Assembly (NCBI RefSeq): GCF_028453695.1
Contig: NC_135782.1
Span: forward strand, 8,308,001 to 8,372,000
Length of the DNA stretch: 64,000 nucleotides
Reading direction: 5' to 3'
Source of the DNA: Augochlora pura
Lineage: Eukaryota > Arthropoda > Insecta > Hymenoptera > Halictidae
The first letter of the stretch is position 1; each line of letters starts with the position of its first letter. The position numbers were made by a program, and so were the translations under genes. Below are positions 20,877-34,440 of the stretch, piece after piece. The notes below the pieces were generated by a model. That model worked only from the letters and a program-made list of their open reading frames with translations. It searched no databases and was not told the DNA's origin.

Positions 20877-22060
20877 AAAAAGGAGAAAGAGAGCACGCGG
20901 TCGAGCAGGAGGGAGGTAGGAGAGAAGTCGACGTTGTGTCTCTGTCGGCGGAGAGAGGGGCTCTCTGCTCGTGGTGCACGCGTGTGCTACGTGGTTCCTG
21001 CGAGAACCAAAGGATGAGGAGGCGGAGGGTGATAGAGGGAGGGCAGAGCCAGGCCTTTGTTTCGTGTGCTTTTGGGGATTTTCGGCGGCACCCAGCCGGT
21101 GGTGTGAGGTCTACATGCGAGAGTGCGCGAGGGAGACGTTGATATCGTTGCTTTCGTCTGGCTCGCGGTCCGTCTCCTCCACCGGCACGAGACCCACCTC
21201 CTCCTCCTCCTCCTCTTCTTCCCTCTCCAACTCTCCAACGGAGGAACGAACGAGCCAGCCCAGCAGCACCACCACCGCCGCCGCCGCCGCCACCACCGCT
21301 ACCGCCACCGCCATCGCCACCCTCAACCCTTTCTGCGCCTCTTTCCCTCGCTACCCTTCCTGACCAGCAGCCATGGCTTGGCCTGGCCTGGCCCTGTCTC
21401 TACTCTTCCTTTGCCCTGCACACCCGCCGACGCATCACCCTCGTCGGATCTTGCACGCACGTGTAACTCGCGATTTCGTCCGTTCACCTTTAACGAAAGG
21501 CGGTATTTTCGTGCGTAGCGTCGTCACGGGACAGACAGAGACGGCCAGACACAGGAAGAGGCAGAAAAGCAGAAGAACAGAGACAGGAAGCAGTGGGAGA
21601 AAGAGGGGGGGGGCGGTTGAGAGGACGCGATGAGAGAGAAAGAGAGACGAAGCCGCTCTTTTCGAGGCTCGAGGCGGATACCGACAGGGATGGACGCGCG
21701 ACGACCGCAGACCACGGGTCACCCCCGTGGAAGAGCTTTTGATCTCGCTTAAGACACCTTTTTTCGGACTCTTTTTTCTTCGTCTACCTTGTTCCACCTC
21801 CTGTTTTCCCCGTTTAACGAGCCAATGGACTCGGACGGACGCGACGCGAGCATCGGCTCCTCCGATGGAGCCGAGGGGTAGGGGATAGTTGACGAAAAGT
21901 TCGAGGGTCGTAATGCGGTGCGGTTAATTGTGAAGGGAATTGGGACTCGTTGCGCGCCGCTTGCCGCGTAAAAATGGAACGAATTTGCGCGCTGCCCCCG
22001 AACGGCCGGGGGGTAATTAGCTGTCGGCGCCCGCGCCGAATTTTTCTCTCGATGCCCAAC
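20500..22060. other. CpG-rich block with simple repeats
   Basis: The base composition shifts sharply to GC. The block contains a GAAA run (20836-20880), a CTC run (about 21188-21218) and CCN triplet runs (about 21265-21315). Such blocks often hold insect promoters or first exons. It is the nearest block to the first Imp exon seen and so a candidate site for an Imp 5' exon, but no splice or start evidence is decisive. Confidence 0.4.
20836..20880. repeat. (GAAA)n microsatellite
   Basis: About ten tandem AAAG units within a purine run. Confidence 0.95.
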
Positions 22061-23400
22061 GAGCTACACCCTCGTTATCATCCGCTTCCACTTTTCTGCT
22101 CTTTGCCGATGCTTAGCTGCCGAACACTCGCTTTTAGTCTATTCTTTGCTGGCAATCTTAATTCATGCGATAAGCTATTAAGCTGTTACCATCTTTTGGT
22201 TAAAATATGAACTCTTATTCAAAATTTATCATTATTTCGTATTTCTATTTAAACATCTGTTAAAGATCTGCTCAAATTTAAACTTCCATAACAATCTATT
22301 ATAATATAAAGTTATAATAAAAATTCGTTATAATCGACATGGATCGTATATAAAATTAATTTGAATTTTTATCAAAAATGTATTAGAGTTTAAAATTTCT
22401 ATCTGTTCTATTATTGAAAATTTATCTGTCAGCAGGAGTATTAATTTCATTAACAAACGTTAGGGGAAGTTATTGCAAAGTTCATCTGCTACTTGCAAAC
22501 ACCAAGCACAATACTTTATTATTGTACAACATAGCCGACTATCGTAAGTTGCTATTGTTCTTCGAGAAAGCTTTTACTTTCACTAATATGCATTGGTGGA
22601 GGTTTTTGGAAAGTTCGACTGTCGTTTGCATATGTCAAATACATATTTATGCCGTTATATAGCACATCACAGGCTTTAAAAGACAATAGCATTCGCCTAG
22701 TCTCTCTAAACTGTTACTATTTTTCCGATAATTTAATTTAACATATATCGTTATATACATAGTTATGGCATTATACGGCATAATATACCATAGTAATTAA
22801 CTTTGTAATCATTTCTTAGACTAAAAGAAAAATGTGACAGAAGAACAGAATTCTATTACTTGAAATCACCGTTGCGTATAATCAAAATACGACACGGGGT
22901 TGAGCTTCGATGAACAATCCTATTTATCCTTTAAACTGTTGTGCGATTTTTATACGCGTATAATAAAGCTGAGTAGGTGCAACACAAGTCGGCTACAAGA
23001 CTTTAAGGATACTTTTACATTCTTTTCCAACACCAATTACGAAAGCAAACTTACTTTATTTCGCTGAAAATTGAGGTAATTTTTACTTTGCATAAAGATT
23101 CGTAGGTCGAGCTTTTACGCGGGTTTATCGTACTATCGTAATTAAGCTTTAAAGTACGCGCGTCAGATAACAATGGCTTGCACCGTGTGCCCGAATAACA
23201 AAGGCACTCTCTTTACAAATGAATCCAACAATATCTCTGAAGCAAATGTAAAGTACATTCTAAAAAGTAACTTTGACAAAGTGAATTGAAAAAAGAAGCG
23301 AGTTCAAGAAAGAAAACTCGCACTGAGAACGTGCACAATCCGATATCGCAATAAAACTGCATGCCGAAACAAATGTTTAGAGGATACGCGGCTGCAGAAT
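22060..23400. other. AT-rich intronic or flanking sequence
   Basis: No open frame, repeat or RNA gene of note is visible. Confidence 0.5.
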
Positions 23401-24060
23401 CAGGACTCGGCGAGAGAAAAAAAAGAAACTGTGACGAGGTGCAAAGGCGTTCGAGGAAGTGTGCACGGCCCTGGCCGGAGGAGCGTCGACATCGTTGACT
23501 GAGCCGGCGGGGCGCACGGCGCCAAAATCGATTTTGAAAAGGGAAAGTGGCATGTACGTGCCAGTAGCGTGGCTTTACATATACAGTATGCGCACGATTC
23601 GCGACAAAAACGTGTAGGAGGTAAAACTGCAGCCGCGCCGAATAAAGGTTGCACCACGTACGCGCGCACAGCCGCGGGGGGAGGTGTACACCACCACCGT
23701 CGCAGAGGCAAGCGTTCGCACGCGTACACGGTTGTACACGAGTGCGACGGACGTCTCTGTGGTCGGTGGCTCTTTCTCCTGTTCACGAGTAAGCTCTTTC
23801 CCATTCACGTGTGAGCGTCAGGAGAAAAGTTCGCGTCTCCGCCGCGGTGTAACGTGCGTGTAACCCGCGCACGAGCGCGTTCCGCACGCGTGTGTCAGCG
23901 TGCAGCACACCGCGCGCGGCGCGTGTGCATCGCGTACAACACACCGTGGCACACACGGTGCAACACACCACGCGCGCTCCCGGTGAATGGCGCTAGATGA
24001 TGATAATTTCGGTGATCCTCGCCGCGGCTAATCGGAACCAACTGCCAGGGAACTCGAACA
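23400..24060. other. CpG-rich block with reiterated CACACC motifs
   Basis: CpG-rich. In 23880-23985 the motif CAACACACC or a close variant recurs three times among GCGCG and GTGTG stretches and inverted GGTG/CACC pairs. A promoter-type region is possible but unproven. Confidence 0.4.
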
Positions 24061-24096
24061 TTTTTCTACAGGGGCGAGTTTTCGCCCTGTCGCAGA

Positions 24097-24500
24097 TCGA
24101 TACTCGTCATTTTTTTTTTTCCCCCCCCGCGACTACAACGGCACCGAAGTTTACGGTAATTCCCCGTTGTCCGTTCTATATCGGATTTGCGAAATTGTAC
24201 CGCGTTATCGTTGCTTTTTATAGGCCGCGACCCCTTCTTCTTTCTGCCCGCCCGTAAGTGTTTTATGCGATTGTTAAAGGTTTTCGTATGCGCCCCGGTC
24301 AATGCTCGTCGCTTTTTTTTTTTTCGTGGGGCTATAACGTCGACGAAACTCGCGGTAATTTTGACCCGTTGTTCGAAATTTATGGAATTGCGCGATGTTA
24401 TCGTTGCCTTTTTTTTTTTTTTTTTACAGCGTGCTCTTTCTTGTCGGCGTACTAGCGTTTCATGCGATTGTGCCAGCTCTTTTTATACGCGCGGATCGAT
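24097..24500. repeat. diverged ~202-bp tandem duplication
   Basis: The segment starting near 24097 and the one starting near 24299 share ordered blocks: ACTCGTC/GCTCGTC, a poly-T run, CGGTAATT, CCCGTTGT, GTTATCGTTGC, then a T-rich gap and TATGCGATTGT. They differ at perhaps a third or more of positions. A third, shorter trace begins after 24489. Confidence 0.75.
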
Positions 24501-26520
24501 GTTTACTGTCCCATTTCGGAGATGCGGCCAGCAGAATTTTTCGGTTGTTCGTTTTGTTTTGCATACTCTGCCTTTTGTTATTTCTCGTCGACAATAAAAC
24601 TACCCACGAAAGTTTCCAATTTATTCTTTAGCCGTAAAACTAGCGAAATATATATTTCTGATTTGTTCTTTGGCAGTTATTGAAACACGTTTGCGTGAGA
24701 ATTTTTTGATACATTACTTTATTGAAGCGTACGTTATAACTCGATGGTGACAAAATGTTTAAACAGAATAAATTGTTTGATGTTAACACGATTTGATTGA
24801 ATAATTGTGGTAGTATCATAAATCCAACAAATGTCGGTAAACTGATGTTCGATGAGAACGCGACTGTTTTCGAAGACATCGCCGTGAACAAGCCAGCCGA
24901 CAAAAGTCGAGGAACTTGTTAGATCGATGATAGAAGTTCAGCGATGGGCAAAAGAATGTCTTCGCCGCGAATAGAAACAAATTGCCTCCGGGTTATCATC
25001 GATAATGTCGTGCGGTTTCGCAGCGTGCACACGTTTAATCGAAGCCAGCGGGGGCTTATTAACACCGCGAACGCCGGTAAACGTTGTTGCCAACATTTGT
25101 AATAATGTTAGTTAAAACACGCCTCACGCACGTTCCGCGAATCGATAAAAAATTACCGCTTTATCGTGCAAGCACGTCGGAAAATTTTTCCGCTAAAAAT
25201 CCCGCGATTTTACTGGAATCATTAAAAATGCCGGCGCGCTGATATTTTTCATTTCGTTTATCGCCACCCGGACACTGTACCTCACCTGCGACCGTTGTCT
25301 GTGTTTGCGTTTATCGAGATATCGGCGAGATATTTCGATATCTTGCAGGCTAAAGAAATTTCTAGAAAAGATATTAATCAGTAGTACATGGATCTTCTGT
25401 ATTTTTGAAATGTATGGCAGATTGCTTATCCCTCGCACATCTTACACACTTACACAATGTAATATACACGATCGATAGATACGTATACCATTAAAATTTA
25501 TTTAATTGTCTACAGGTTACAATGAAGATATTAAATAGCTTGCAGTTTGAAATAACGTAGGTTTAACAAGATAAAAATGTAATCTGAATTTCATAAAACC
25601 CTTTATAAAGGGGATCAATTCGTGTATGTATAATTTTTTGAAAATTCATTCATGAACATATGTGCTCGTATAATCATCTCCAGATTATCAATGATAAAAT
25701 TAGGTTCCGATAATAATCCAAATATCATGACATGACGAAAAATCATGGATTCTGCTATGAAGCGTATTAAAAAAAAGTAAACGATCAATCTTCATCAGTT
25801 AACAAACTTATCTGGACTAAAGTATTCGGTATTCGTTATCTGCGATGCAATTAATACGAAATAATACTGCTGTAATGTAGCTTAATTACTGGGCTACTGA
25901 ATGCCTGTGATCCTTGAAAGTTACTCCTCGATAATATCTCGGTGCTTCGTATGCTATCTCTGTTAAAATAAAATTAAAATACATACTTCAAACACGCTGG
26001 TTAACGAATGCGATTCGTTAAGCAAATCGTTGAAGCCTTCGGATGGGAATATTAATTGGCAGTGTGTAAATAAGAATCGTGTTCACCGACTCCATGCTAA
26101 AACGTCTGTAAAAAATGCTACAAATTGGGGAAATTTATCGGGTTTCCCGATGTTGAATCCCGATAAAGCAAGTCACAGCCGGCTGATACGAAATATGTCA
26201 CAATATTTCTGCTCGGCTTGAAACGTTCTTTGTAGTATCAGAAAAACATGCTACAAGTAAGGACTTCCAAACTAAGAAAGTGTAAATTTACAGTTCGGTA
26301 TTCAATATTCAATACCGAAGAATTTTCATATTTTATAAACTTCTAAATAGACCGCGGATTTTAATGCGAAATGAAAATGCTAAACCGATTGCAACGTTTT
26401 TTCCTCTCTTTTAATAATTTCAATAAGGTGTACATAGAGTAAAAATATGGAAATACCTATGGAAATATGAATTAAACGCGTGTTTAATCGAAAATTATAA
26501 CTCAAAAAATAATCGATCCG
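24501..26520. other. AT-rich intronic or flanking sequence
   Basis: No gene recognised. A near-perfect 26-nt palindrome (TTCGGTATT and its complement) is at 26294-26319, and an imperfect TTATCGGG/CCCGATAA pair lies near 26133-26166. Confidence 0.5.
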
Positions 26521-27220
26521 TTGTTGGGCGTCTTTACCCTAAACATTCGTCGACGACCGTGTACACGGGAGTATCCGACGTCGGATTTGTTAACGAGCGT
26601 TCACAAAAGAGACCTGGTAATAATGTGGATCGGTCGAGGCTGGTGTCCGGCAACGTCATTGGATGAGAACAAGAAAGAAGCGCAACAATTACATCGCCGG
26701 TGGCCTGGCACGGGAATCAGCCGCCGTCGTCGCCGCATGCAGTCGCAACGGGACGCGGTGCATCGGGTACGGTGACGTCCGAAGTGCGTGGCGGCGGACC
26801 GACTGCAAATTGCAGGCCGCAACGGCGGCGCCGCGTGCGATTCGAGGCTAACTTATCCTCGGGTCTCCGAGAAAGCTGCGCCGCACCGTTCCGGCGCCTG
26901 CGGAGGCCGCGTGGGGCGGTGCACACGGCTACCGTGAATCAAGAAAGTAGGTGGAGAAGGACAACGCGCGAGCGCCTGCTTTTGCGAGTGTGCTCCGCGC
27001 GGTGCATGTGCCCGCGTACGTGATAACGTGCCAACCGGTGACTTAACAATGGAAAACCGACCGACAAAAACTGGTCGCCGTATCGGAAACGGTAAACGAA
27101 CTGCCAGCATTGCCAGTGACGTTCACACGTCGATTCGACTCGTCGACGAAGTTTCGTTGCGATCATCGTTCAGTGGTCCTAAGATTCGTCGGAGAGCACG
27201 AGTGCTACCTGGGTAAGCGG
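26520..27220. other. CpG-rich block
   Basis: GC-rich sequence with frequent CpG; open frames on both strands are Arg/Ala-rich composition artefacts. It ends abruptly in AT-rich sequence. A cryptic promoter or noncoding exon is possible. Confidence 0.35.
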
Positions 27221-30200
27221 ATGCAATCGTGATTTGCATTCGTGGACTAGCTTGATAAGTAGACTTTACGCATTCAGGATGGAAAATGATCAGAAGGGAT
27301 ATTAAACTGGAATAAATATAGAAAAATTAGAATTGTTGATAAAATGTATCGCTGTTTTGTATTGCGGAATTCGTTGGCAAAAATGTGACTTGATATACTT
27401 TGAATCATTTATAATTTCGTTTGGCACTATTTCTACAAATTTTGAACGTTGAAATTAATTCTTAGAAATTAAATGTTCGAACAATATTTATACTGTGAGT
27501 CCGAATGAACCGTCGTCCGAGTGTTAACTTGAAATGAAAAGTGAAAATATTTCCTTACTTCCCTTCATATTCATCGTTTTGTTTTGAAAGTAACACAAGT
27601 GTATTTGTCATGCAGACGATTTCTAGTATTTTGTATGCGACACTAGTCAACATTGCCGGAACATATCGTTCTAATAATATACAAAAATATCTATTATCAA
27701 TTTGTTCATAATACATAAATATTAATAGTCTCCATATATTCATGTATACATGACTATACACGGAACACCGACGTCGTGACTTGTGCTTTTGCAACGCTAT
27801 GAAACAATCTGGAATCTAAACACTGACCTTGAATGCGAATAGACAATTCGCAAACCAGTTACTTACGTTAAAAAGATTGCATGATCTGCGGCAGCCATTT
27901 TCATCGTAGGAAAATCAATTCAATGACATGAAACAGATTTGCATGCTGGAACTGTTGTTTTGTATTATTATAATAATATGTTCCGTATTTAATTCTTTTT
28001 ACTTAATTCCTTTTATGTAATTCTGTTTACTCTAATAAAAATAATATACAATAATACGAGTTACATAAGCATTACATTTTACTCAGCACTGATTTATGTA
28101 TAACTGTCTAGTTAGCATAAATCGACCTCGATGCGAGCGATCGGTAAATGATCTACGAATTAATTCCTATTGCGTTCAGGATTCATCGAGTAGCAGGATT
28201 CGTGCGGAGTAGAGTATCGAACCAAGTTCAGATCACTATTGTTCACAGCCGTCCAAGTTGTGACCTGCTGCTCCGTTAATTCCATAAGATAGGAGAACCG
28301 ACGTCGAGTCGGTGTCGAGGTATAGTTCGTACGCAGCTCATTCGATCGCGTTGCAAATAATTCACGAGGAGAATCGAAGCGGACTGCGTCGCGCGGATCG
28401 CTAGGGTTCGATGAATCGATAGACAGCTGCAGCACGCGCGAACCTTTAACCAGGGAACAATGGGCGCCGAAAAAACCGCGGCAACAGAAATGCACGCCGA
28501 GAGGACGAATCTCACGACAGCGATGTCGCGGGCTGGCAATTCGAAACGTAACCGGCCGCCGGTGGGCGGATTGGAAATTGTGACTCAGCATTCGGCTTAT
28601 TAACGACACGAGGAAGTCTCGTGCCGCGTGTACGCACGTTCATTGAAAACCGCGGGACGATACGAAGGTGGATGACACGCCTAAGATCTCGCTATATGCG
28701 GCCGCTCTAGAAACTCTGGATTTCCGATATTGGACGGTTTGATTAAATTGTTATTATTTACAACCGGTCGTAGAATCATAAATCTGGAATTATTTTAACA
28801 TTTGAATATATTTCTTATATGATACTGTTTATATAATTCCATATAAATTCGTGTTTATATATAAAAATAAATTTAAATTTTTCTATAATTTTATAATCCA
28901 ATGTATGGTATTTATTACCATATGTAAATCGTGCATGTCTGTCACAATTGTGCACAGCATACGTAACATAGTGGACATGATTTCATTCTCCGATAATGTC
29001 TGATTGTTCCAAATTGGAATTCCATTCCGAAGACTCACTATCCAGTTGTAAGATTAGTTCAAGGAATGGTGAGTAACATGCACCAATATGACCTAAGTGT
29101 GACCTCGCTCAGTTGAACCGATTGAACTCTGTAAGGACAAGTTTATTCAAAACTCATCCGAGTTTCGATTGATCTAATGATAAGAGAACAATTGGTGCAA
29201 ATAATTCCTATTTACCGCATGGAATTTAGTAATAAAATGATCATGATTCGTTGCTGTATTCCGAATACAAGGTCAAACACGAATTAATCATTCCTCTTGC
29301 TAATCTATTGAATCGTTTTCGTTATCTGTTTAAAATATTCGATTGTACGATATAAAAATTACTAGAGATAGCAAAAAGAAAAATAGATGACAGAGGTGAT
29401 AGTTTAAATCATTTTAATAATTACTTTGGTTCAAATTTCTTTTTTGAAATAGACGCCGTGTTCAATCTGACTGCACAAGTATCTGGACAGTGTGGCGTTT
29501 TAACCATGGTCAGAATCACATACGCAATTCAACTTTTTAATGGCGGCAGAATGTCCTTTTACAGAGCATCTAACTGGGTCAAGCAGTGTCCTTGACATGG
29601 TGTGGATAAGGAGAACGCAGAAGAAACGATGAAACGAGTATGATGGAAATAAACCGAAGAAAAATGTTCGATTTCTGATGTTGTAACTAGAGTATGGGTT
29701 TTTATGCATAATAGGAATTGTCATTACTAATTTTCAAAATACAGAAGCAGCATATACAACTCGGAATTTCAAATGTTCCTCCAAATGTTTTATTTGTCAC
29801 CTTGACATACTACTGCACTCTCGACAAATAAAGAAAAAAAAATAAACGAAAAATCTAATCAATAGCAAATAAAAGTATGATTTACTGTTAGACAGCGATT
29901 AAATTCTAGAATAAAGGATTAGATTGTAGCTGAGACGATAAAGTATCATGCTACATGGACTTACGTTGTTTACTTTTTGAAATTTGTATCTAGACTGTAT
30001 CTTTATGCAAGGAACAGATATGAAATAAAAATAAACAGTTTCTTCAAATAATTTAGATAAGTTGAAAATGTTGTAATAATGTTATTAAATGTTGTAATTA
30101 CACATTTTTCTTAGAAATGATAATAACAGAAAGCAGAGACGAAAGCAGAATAATCTCCAGCGAGATATTCATTATTCCGATCCTCAATAATAATTTGTCA

Positions 30201-33200
30201 TCGTCACATTACTCGGTTATTTTTACCTTTCATATTGCATCACGCATGATTATGTTAATAGCAATATCAACACTATCTTTCCACTTGCACTTTACACCAT
30301 CTCGTTTCATTCGTATTTCCAGCACATTCTGCAGTTTACTATTGTACTATGCAACGGAATCTGTAGCAGCGGAACATTCAGATTCAAATTTTCAAAATTT
30401 TTTACACAAAATAAAATTTCCAATTATTCTACTACCAAAGGGTAAGCGTGCGTGTCGCTGAATATAGAAAAGAGTTGCAACGATTGTATTTATTTATTTA
30501 CTTTGCTTAACCAAGTCACTGTATTCGACAAATACGCGTCGAAAATAACAACTAATTTTCCATTCGTAGAAATGATGAAATCATGGTCGGCCGGGAACGG
30601 TGCTAAAAAGTGCACGTCCAAGGCATCAAGGTAAACGGAACTAGCGCGACCGGCCCAGAAAAGAAGCCGCGGAGAATGGAGACGACCGGGACGGGCCGGG
30701 AATTAAAGAAAAACCAATCGGCCGTTCGAGGATATTATGCAGCCTCAGAATTTCAATTGACTATGTCCCGGTTAACGCCGGAATCTCTGTTCCGGCACAC
30801 GGAGCCACCATTATGGCAACCGGCCTCGATAGACGGGCCGCTAAACGGTCATTTTATTTTTAACTCCGCGCACATTCATTTGTGTGCGGCTGCCGAGTGA
30901 GACAAAAGGTGGAGTTTATTTGAACTCAATAATATTGACTTGCCGTCGCGTCGGGGCCGGAGGATCCGCGGGTAGCCGCCGCGCCGAACATCAGCTCGGA
31001 AGATTGCTACCAGAGTCAGGGAAACGGGACTAACACCTGCCAAGTTCGATGAATCAGTGAATCGTCATCTCGCCGCGCTGTACACTACCACTACATCTAT
31101 ATCGCGATTCCAGCGACTCGGATGTCCTAAGACGAATTGTGCAGATGAGTAAGTGTCTAATGCAAGGCATAATAATCTCAGAAATAGCGAAGCGAAGTTA
31201 ATGAGAGTCGAGACAGCACAGAAATGAATAATCAATCTCAGACTATCGAAGGTGAATCAGTAAAGTTCCTTTAATCTGATAGTCAAATTTGATATTTTAA
31301 CAAATACACATATTATATCATAACATGTATCCTATGCTAAGATCCTATAAAATTTCACAACGATTTGATGATTTTTATTTCAGTTTAACTTTTGATATAT
31401 TAAAATAAAATATATGTGTGACAATATACATATAACAGGAAAATCTTCCTGGTGCAACGGATTATTATGAAGAATGTAGTAACAAATAAAAGTACTAATT
31501 GATCTTGCACATAAAGCCTTCCAACTTACGACCCGCTAGTTTCGTGATCGGTGCTACTCCGCGCGGTCTCTCTCAAATATTTAAGTGCGCGTGTAATTAC
31601 GATTCTCGCGATACCTGGCTCGTGTGTTGTCAGTTTTTTCCTCCCCTCTGCTGCACCCTTATCTAGATCAACGCTTGCTATGTACACCACGTATCTGCGT
31701 CGTAAATACGACGGGAAACGTGTGCGTACGACGCTGCTGCACCACAAGGTGTTCGAGCGTTATTACTACTGAGAATTTTCTCGGTACAGTGTCCGGCGGT
31801 TTTAATTCTAGACAAGCAAGCTATAGATTGCTGTAATGACTGGATAAGCGGCTCATTTAATTACGCTGCGTTACGATTATAATGGAAACTGTTTTTATCT
31901 TGCTGTTGCATGGTACACGATTTTTTTATCGATTTCTGACGAGAGGGATACTAAAACTGGACCCACTATTAGATATTGTATACTACTCGATATTGTAACA
32001 AACACCTCGTGAGGAATTTCTAGATTTTCTACAATTTGTTTTATTTTATATTTATTATTCTTTCTAGTTGCCGTATGCACTAAATAAAACAATACTACGA
32101 TATAACCAACGTGTTATGCCTCACTATAATATGTACTTTTAATTTACTATGGCGTATGTTTGTTAAAATATCAAATTTTACTAAAATATTAACAATGTCG
32201 CAAAACTTCGCAGTCTATTTGTTAATATTGAATTGACGACATTCTAAATAGAAAATTTCAACTATTTCGATCCCGTAATATTTGAGAAGCGTTTTTAACC
32301 TGTTCGCGATTTAAGCATTCGCAATTATTAATTGTAACAACCGAAATTTACAGTTCTTGGAACTGTGGAACGGAACGAGCAACAATGTATTTCAACGCAT
32401 CGCAAATGAATGGATGCATTGCGATTCAGCGCGCGAATTTTCTGAACTTTTCCAACTCGGATCCGTGATTTATCGTCCGTACTAAAAATAGATATTTTCC
32501 AACGTGTATTATTGTGCTTCCTTGTTCGGACTCTCACTCCGGCAGAATCTGTCCCGCAGAAAAAAAGCTGCAGGTAATAGCGCACATAAAACCGTCGCGG
32601 GGCGGGTGCAAATGAGATGTGCAACGCAATCCTGTAATACAATTAGCGACTGTTTTCGTTTCCGAAATAGCGGTCCGGTAAAAGCGGAAAATCGTTCGTA
32701 CAGCTCGCGAAGCACTCTCCCGAGACACGTATTTTTCAATGGTGTCAACGATTCGTTCTTTGCAATATTATAAATAGGAAGAGCTGTTTATAATAGCTGT
32801 ATTCAAACTGAAAAATTATTTTGTAATGGGCCGTTCGAGAGATCCGATAACTCGGACTTTTGTATCAAATAATAATTCTGTAGCTCGATTATAGCAAACC
32901 GAAGTTGAATAAACATTTATTTCCCTCTCTTAATAGTGGAACGTTTATGTCCAAAATGAGCAAGTGGAATCGAAAGCTTGTTACGATATTATCAATTTAT
33001 TGAAACCGTTCAAATATCCTCATCTTTATTTAACTCTTGTTAAATTAAAATGTACGTAATATTGTGAAAGTCCAATCAAATTTTCCTCATCGTACAACTA
33101 TCATAATTTCTCATTCTACAACCGCCTTGGTTCCTTCAATTGATACACAGAAAGTGTTCTACAATGTTTACAAGGCGTGAGAAAATTGTCCCATTGGGAA

Positions 33201-33850
33201 CACGGTAAGAGCAATTTCAATTCAACCAACAAACATGTAAGAGAACATGAAAGACGCTATTGCAATTACTGATAACAAAACCTTATCTCCAGAGTTCCCA
33301 CTCAGCATCACACCAACAGCTGATAACATAGTCCTACCAAGCTAGTTGCATAAAGGAGCACTGTAACCCTACTCTTTCTAAACCGGAGAAAAACCACAAT
33401 CCCGTGTCAACATATAATTGCGACGACAATATCGTTCAGCGAAGATCCGAGCATCGCGATCAGAGAATCGGTTGTTAACCCCATGCCGTACAATTTATTT
33501 TCAAAGTAACGCGTGGTTATGTGTGGGTAGACAATTTAATTTAGCTCACCTCTGTGCAAGGAATTACGTGAGATGTAACGGAAATATTTGCTTTTATTTA
33601 ATATATTTATATGAAGACGGACGCTATTTCACGAGCAAGGCTCGTAATTTTCATTTAAAGGGTTAATCTGCATTGAGGAAGTTTCTCTTGCAATGCTCCC
33701 GCGTATTATGAGTGCAACCATTCGCATAGTTCGTTGAGGAATATTTTTCAAAAATTGCCTTCGGTATACTAAGAACAGTTAGCCTGTAGGATCAATTAAA
33801 ATTGTCCATAATTAGGTTCGCCACCTTTCGTCGAGCAGGCGAACGTATAA
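27220..33850. other. mostly AT-rich sequence with CpG-rich patches
   Basis: CpG-richer patches occur at about 28160-28720 and 30590-31130. The second patch contains a GCCGGA/TCCGGC stem at 30777-30798. Nothing coding is recognised on either strand. Confidence 0.45.
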
Positions 33851-33979
33851 CACGTGGCGCTTTTAGCGGCGTCGACAACCGCAGCCGGGAACGCGACAAC
33901 GATTTCCGGTCGGTTCGTGGAAGAAGAAGGCAATAAAAAAGGATAAAGAATCGGCGAGAAGGGAAACGAGGCGGTTGGT

Positions 33980-34440
33980 CGCGGAGAGAGAAAGAGAGAA
34001 AGAGAGAGAGAGAGATATCAGGGGGGGAGAAGGACTGGAGAGACAGAGAAGTGAGAGAGAAGAGCGAAGGAGAAGCAAGAGAGAAACGAAAGAGAAATTA
34101 AAGAGGTATTAAAGAGGAACGCGAGAGAAACTAAAAAGTGACCGAAGAGAACCGAGAGAGAAATTAAAGAGGTGTTAAAGAGAAATTGGAGAGAAACTAA
34201 GAAGTAGCTAAAGAGAAATTAAACAGAAAAGAGAAAAATGAAAGGGAAACTAATCAGAAACGGGAGAGAAACTAAACAAACGAAAGAAAGAGCAAGGAAA
34301 ACCAAGAGAAAAACTAAAAAACGAGAGATTAAAGAAAAATAGAGAAAGAAACTATCGAGAGTCACGGAGAATCAAGAAATAAACAAAAGAGGAACGAATT
34401 AAATACGAGGAAGCAAGGTAGGTCTTCTTATCTTGCAGAA
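33980..34440. repeat. purine-rich degenerate minisatellite (66-bp period)
   Basis: GA-rich strand. The block AAATTAAAGAGG recurs at 34095 and 34161, and GAGAGAAACTAA at 34123, 34189 and 34264, giving a period of 66 then 75 bp. It begins with a plain GA microsatellite. Confidence 0.85.

Noticed and set aside
21373..21633. 86-codon open frame with a good start context and a signal-peptide-like N terminus (MAWPGLALSLLFLC)
   Set aside because: The remainder is basic and low-complexity, partly simple repeat. No family is recognised, so the hydrophobic start may be chance. RNA evidence would be needed.
23783..23971. Cys-rich small open frame, minus strand
   Set aside because: The Cys and Thr codons come from the reiterated GTGT/CACA motifs, and there is no cysteine spacing typical of a secreted peptide.
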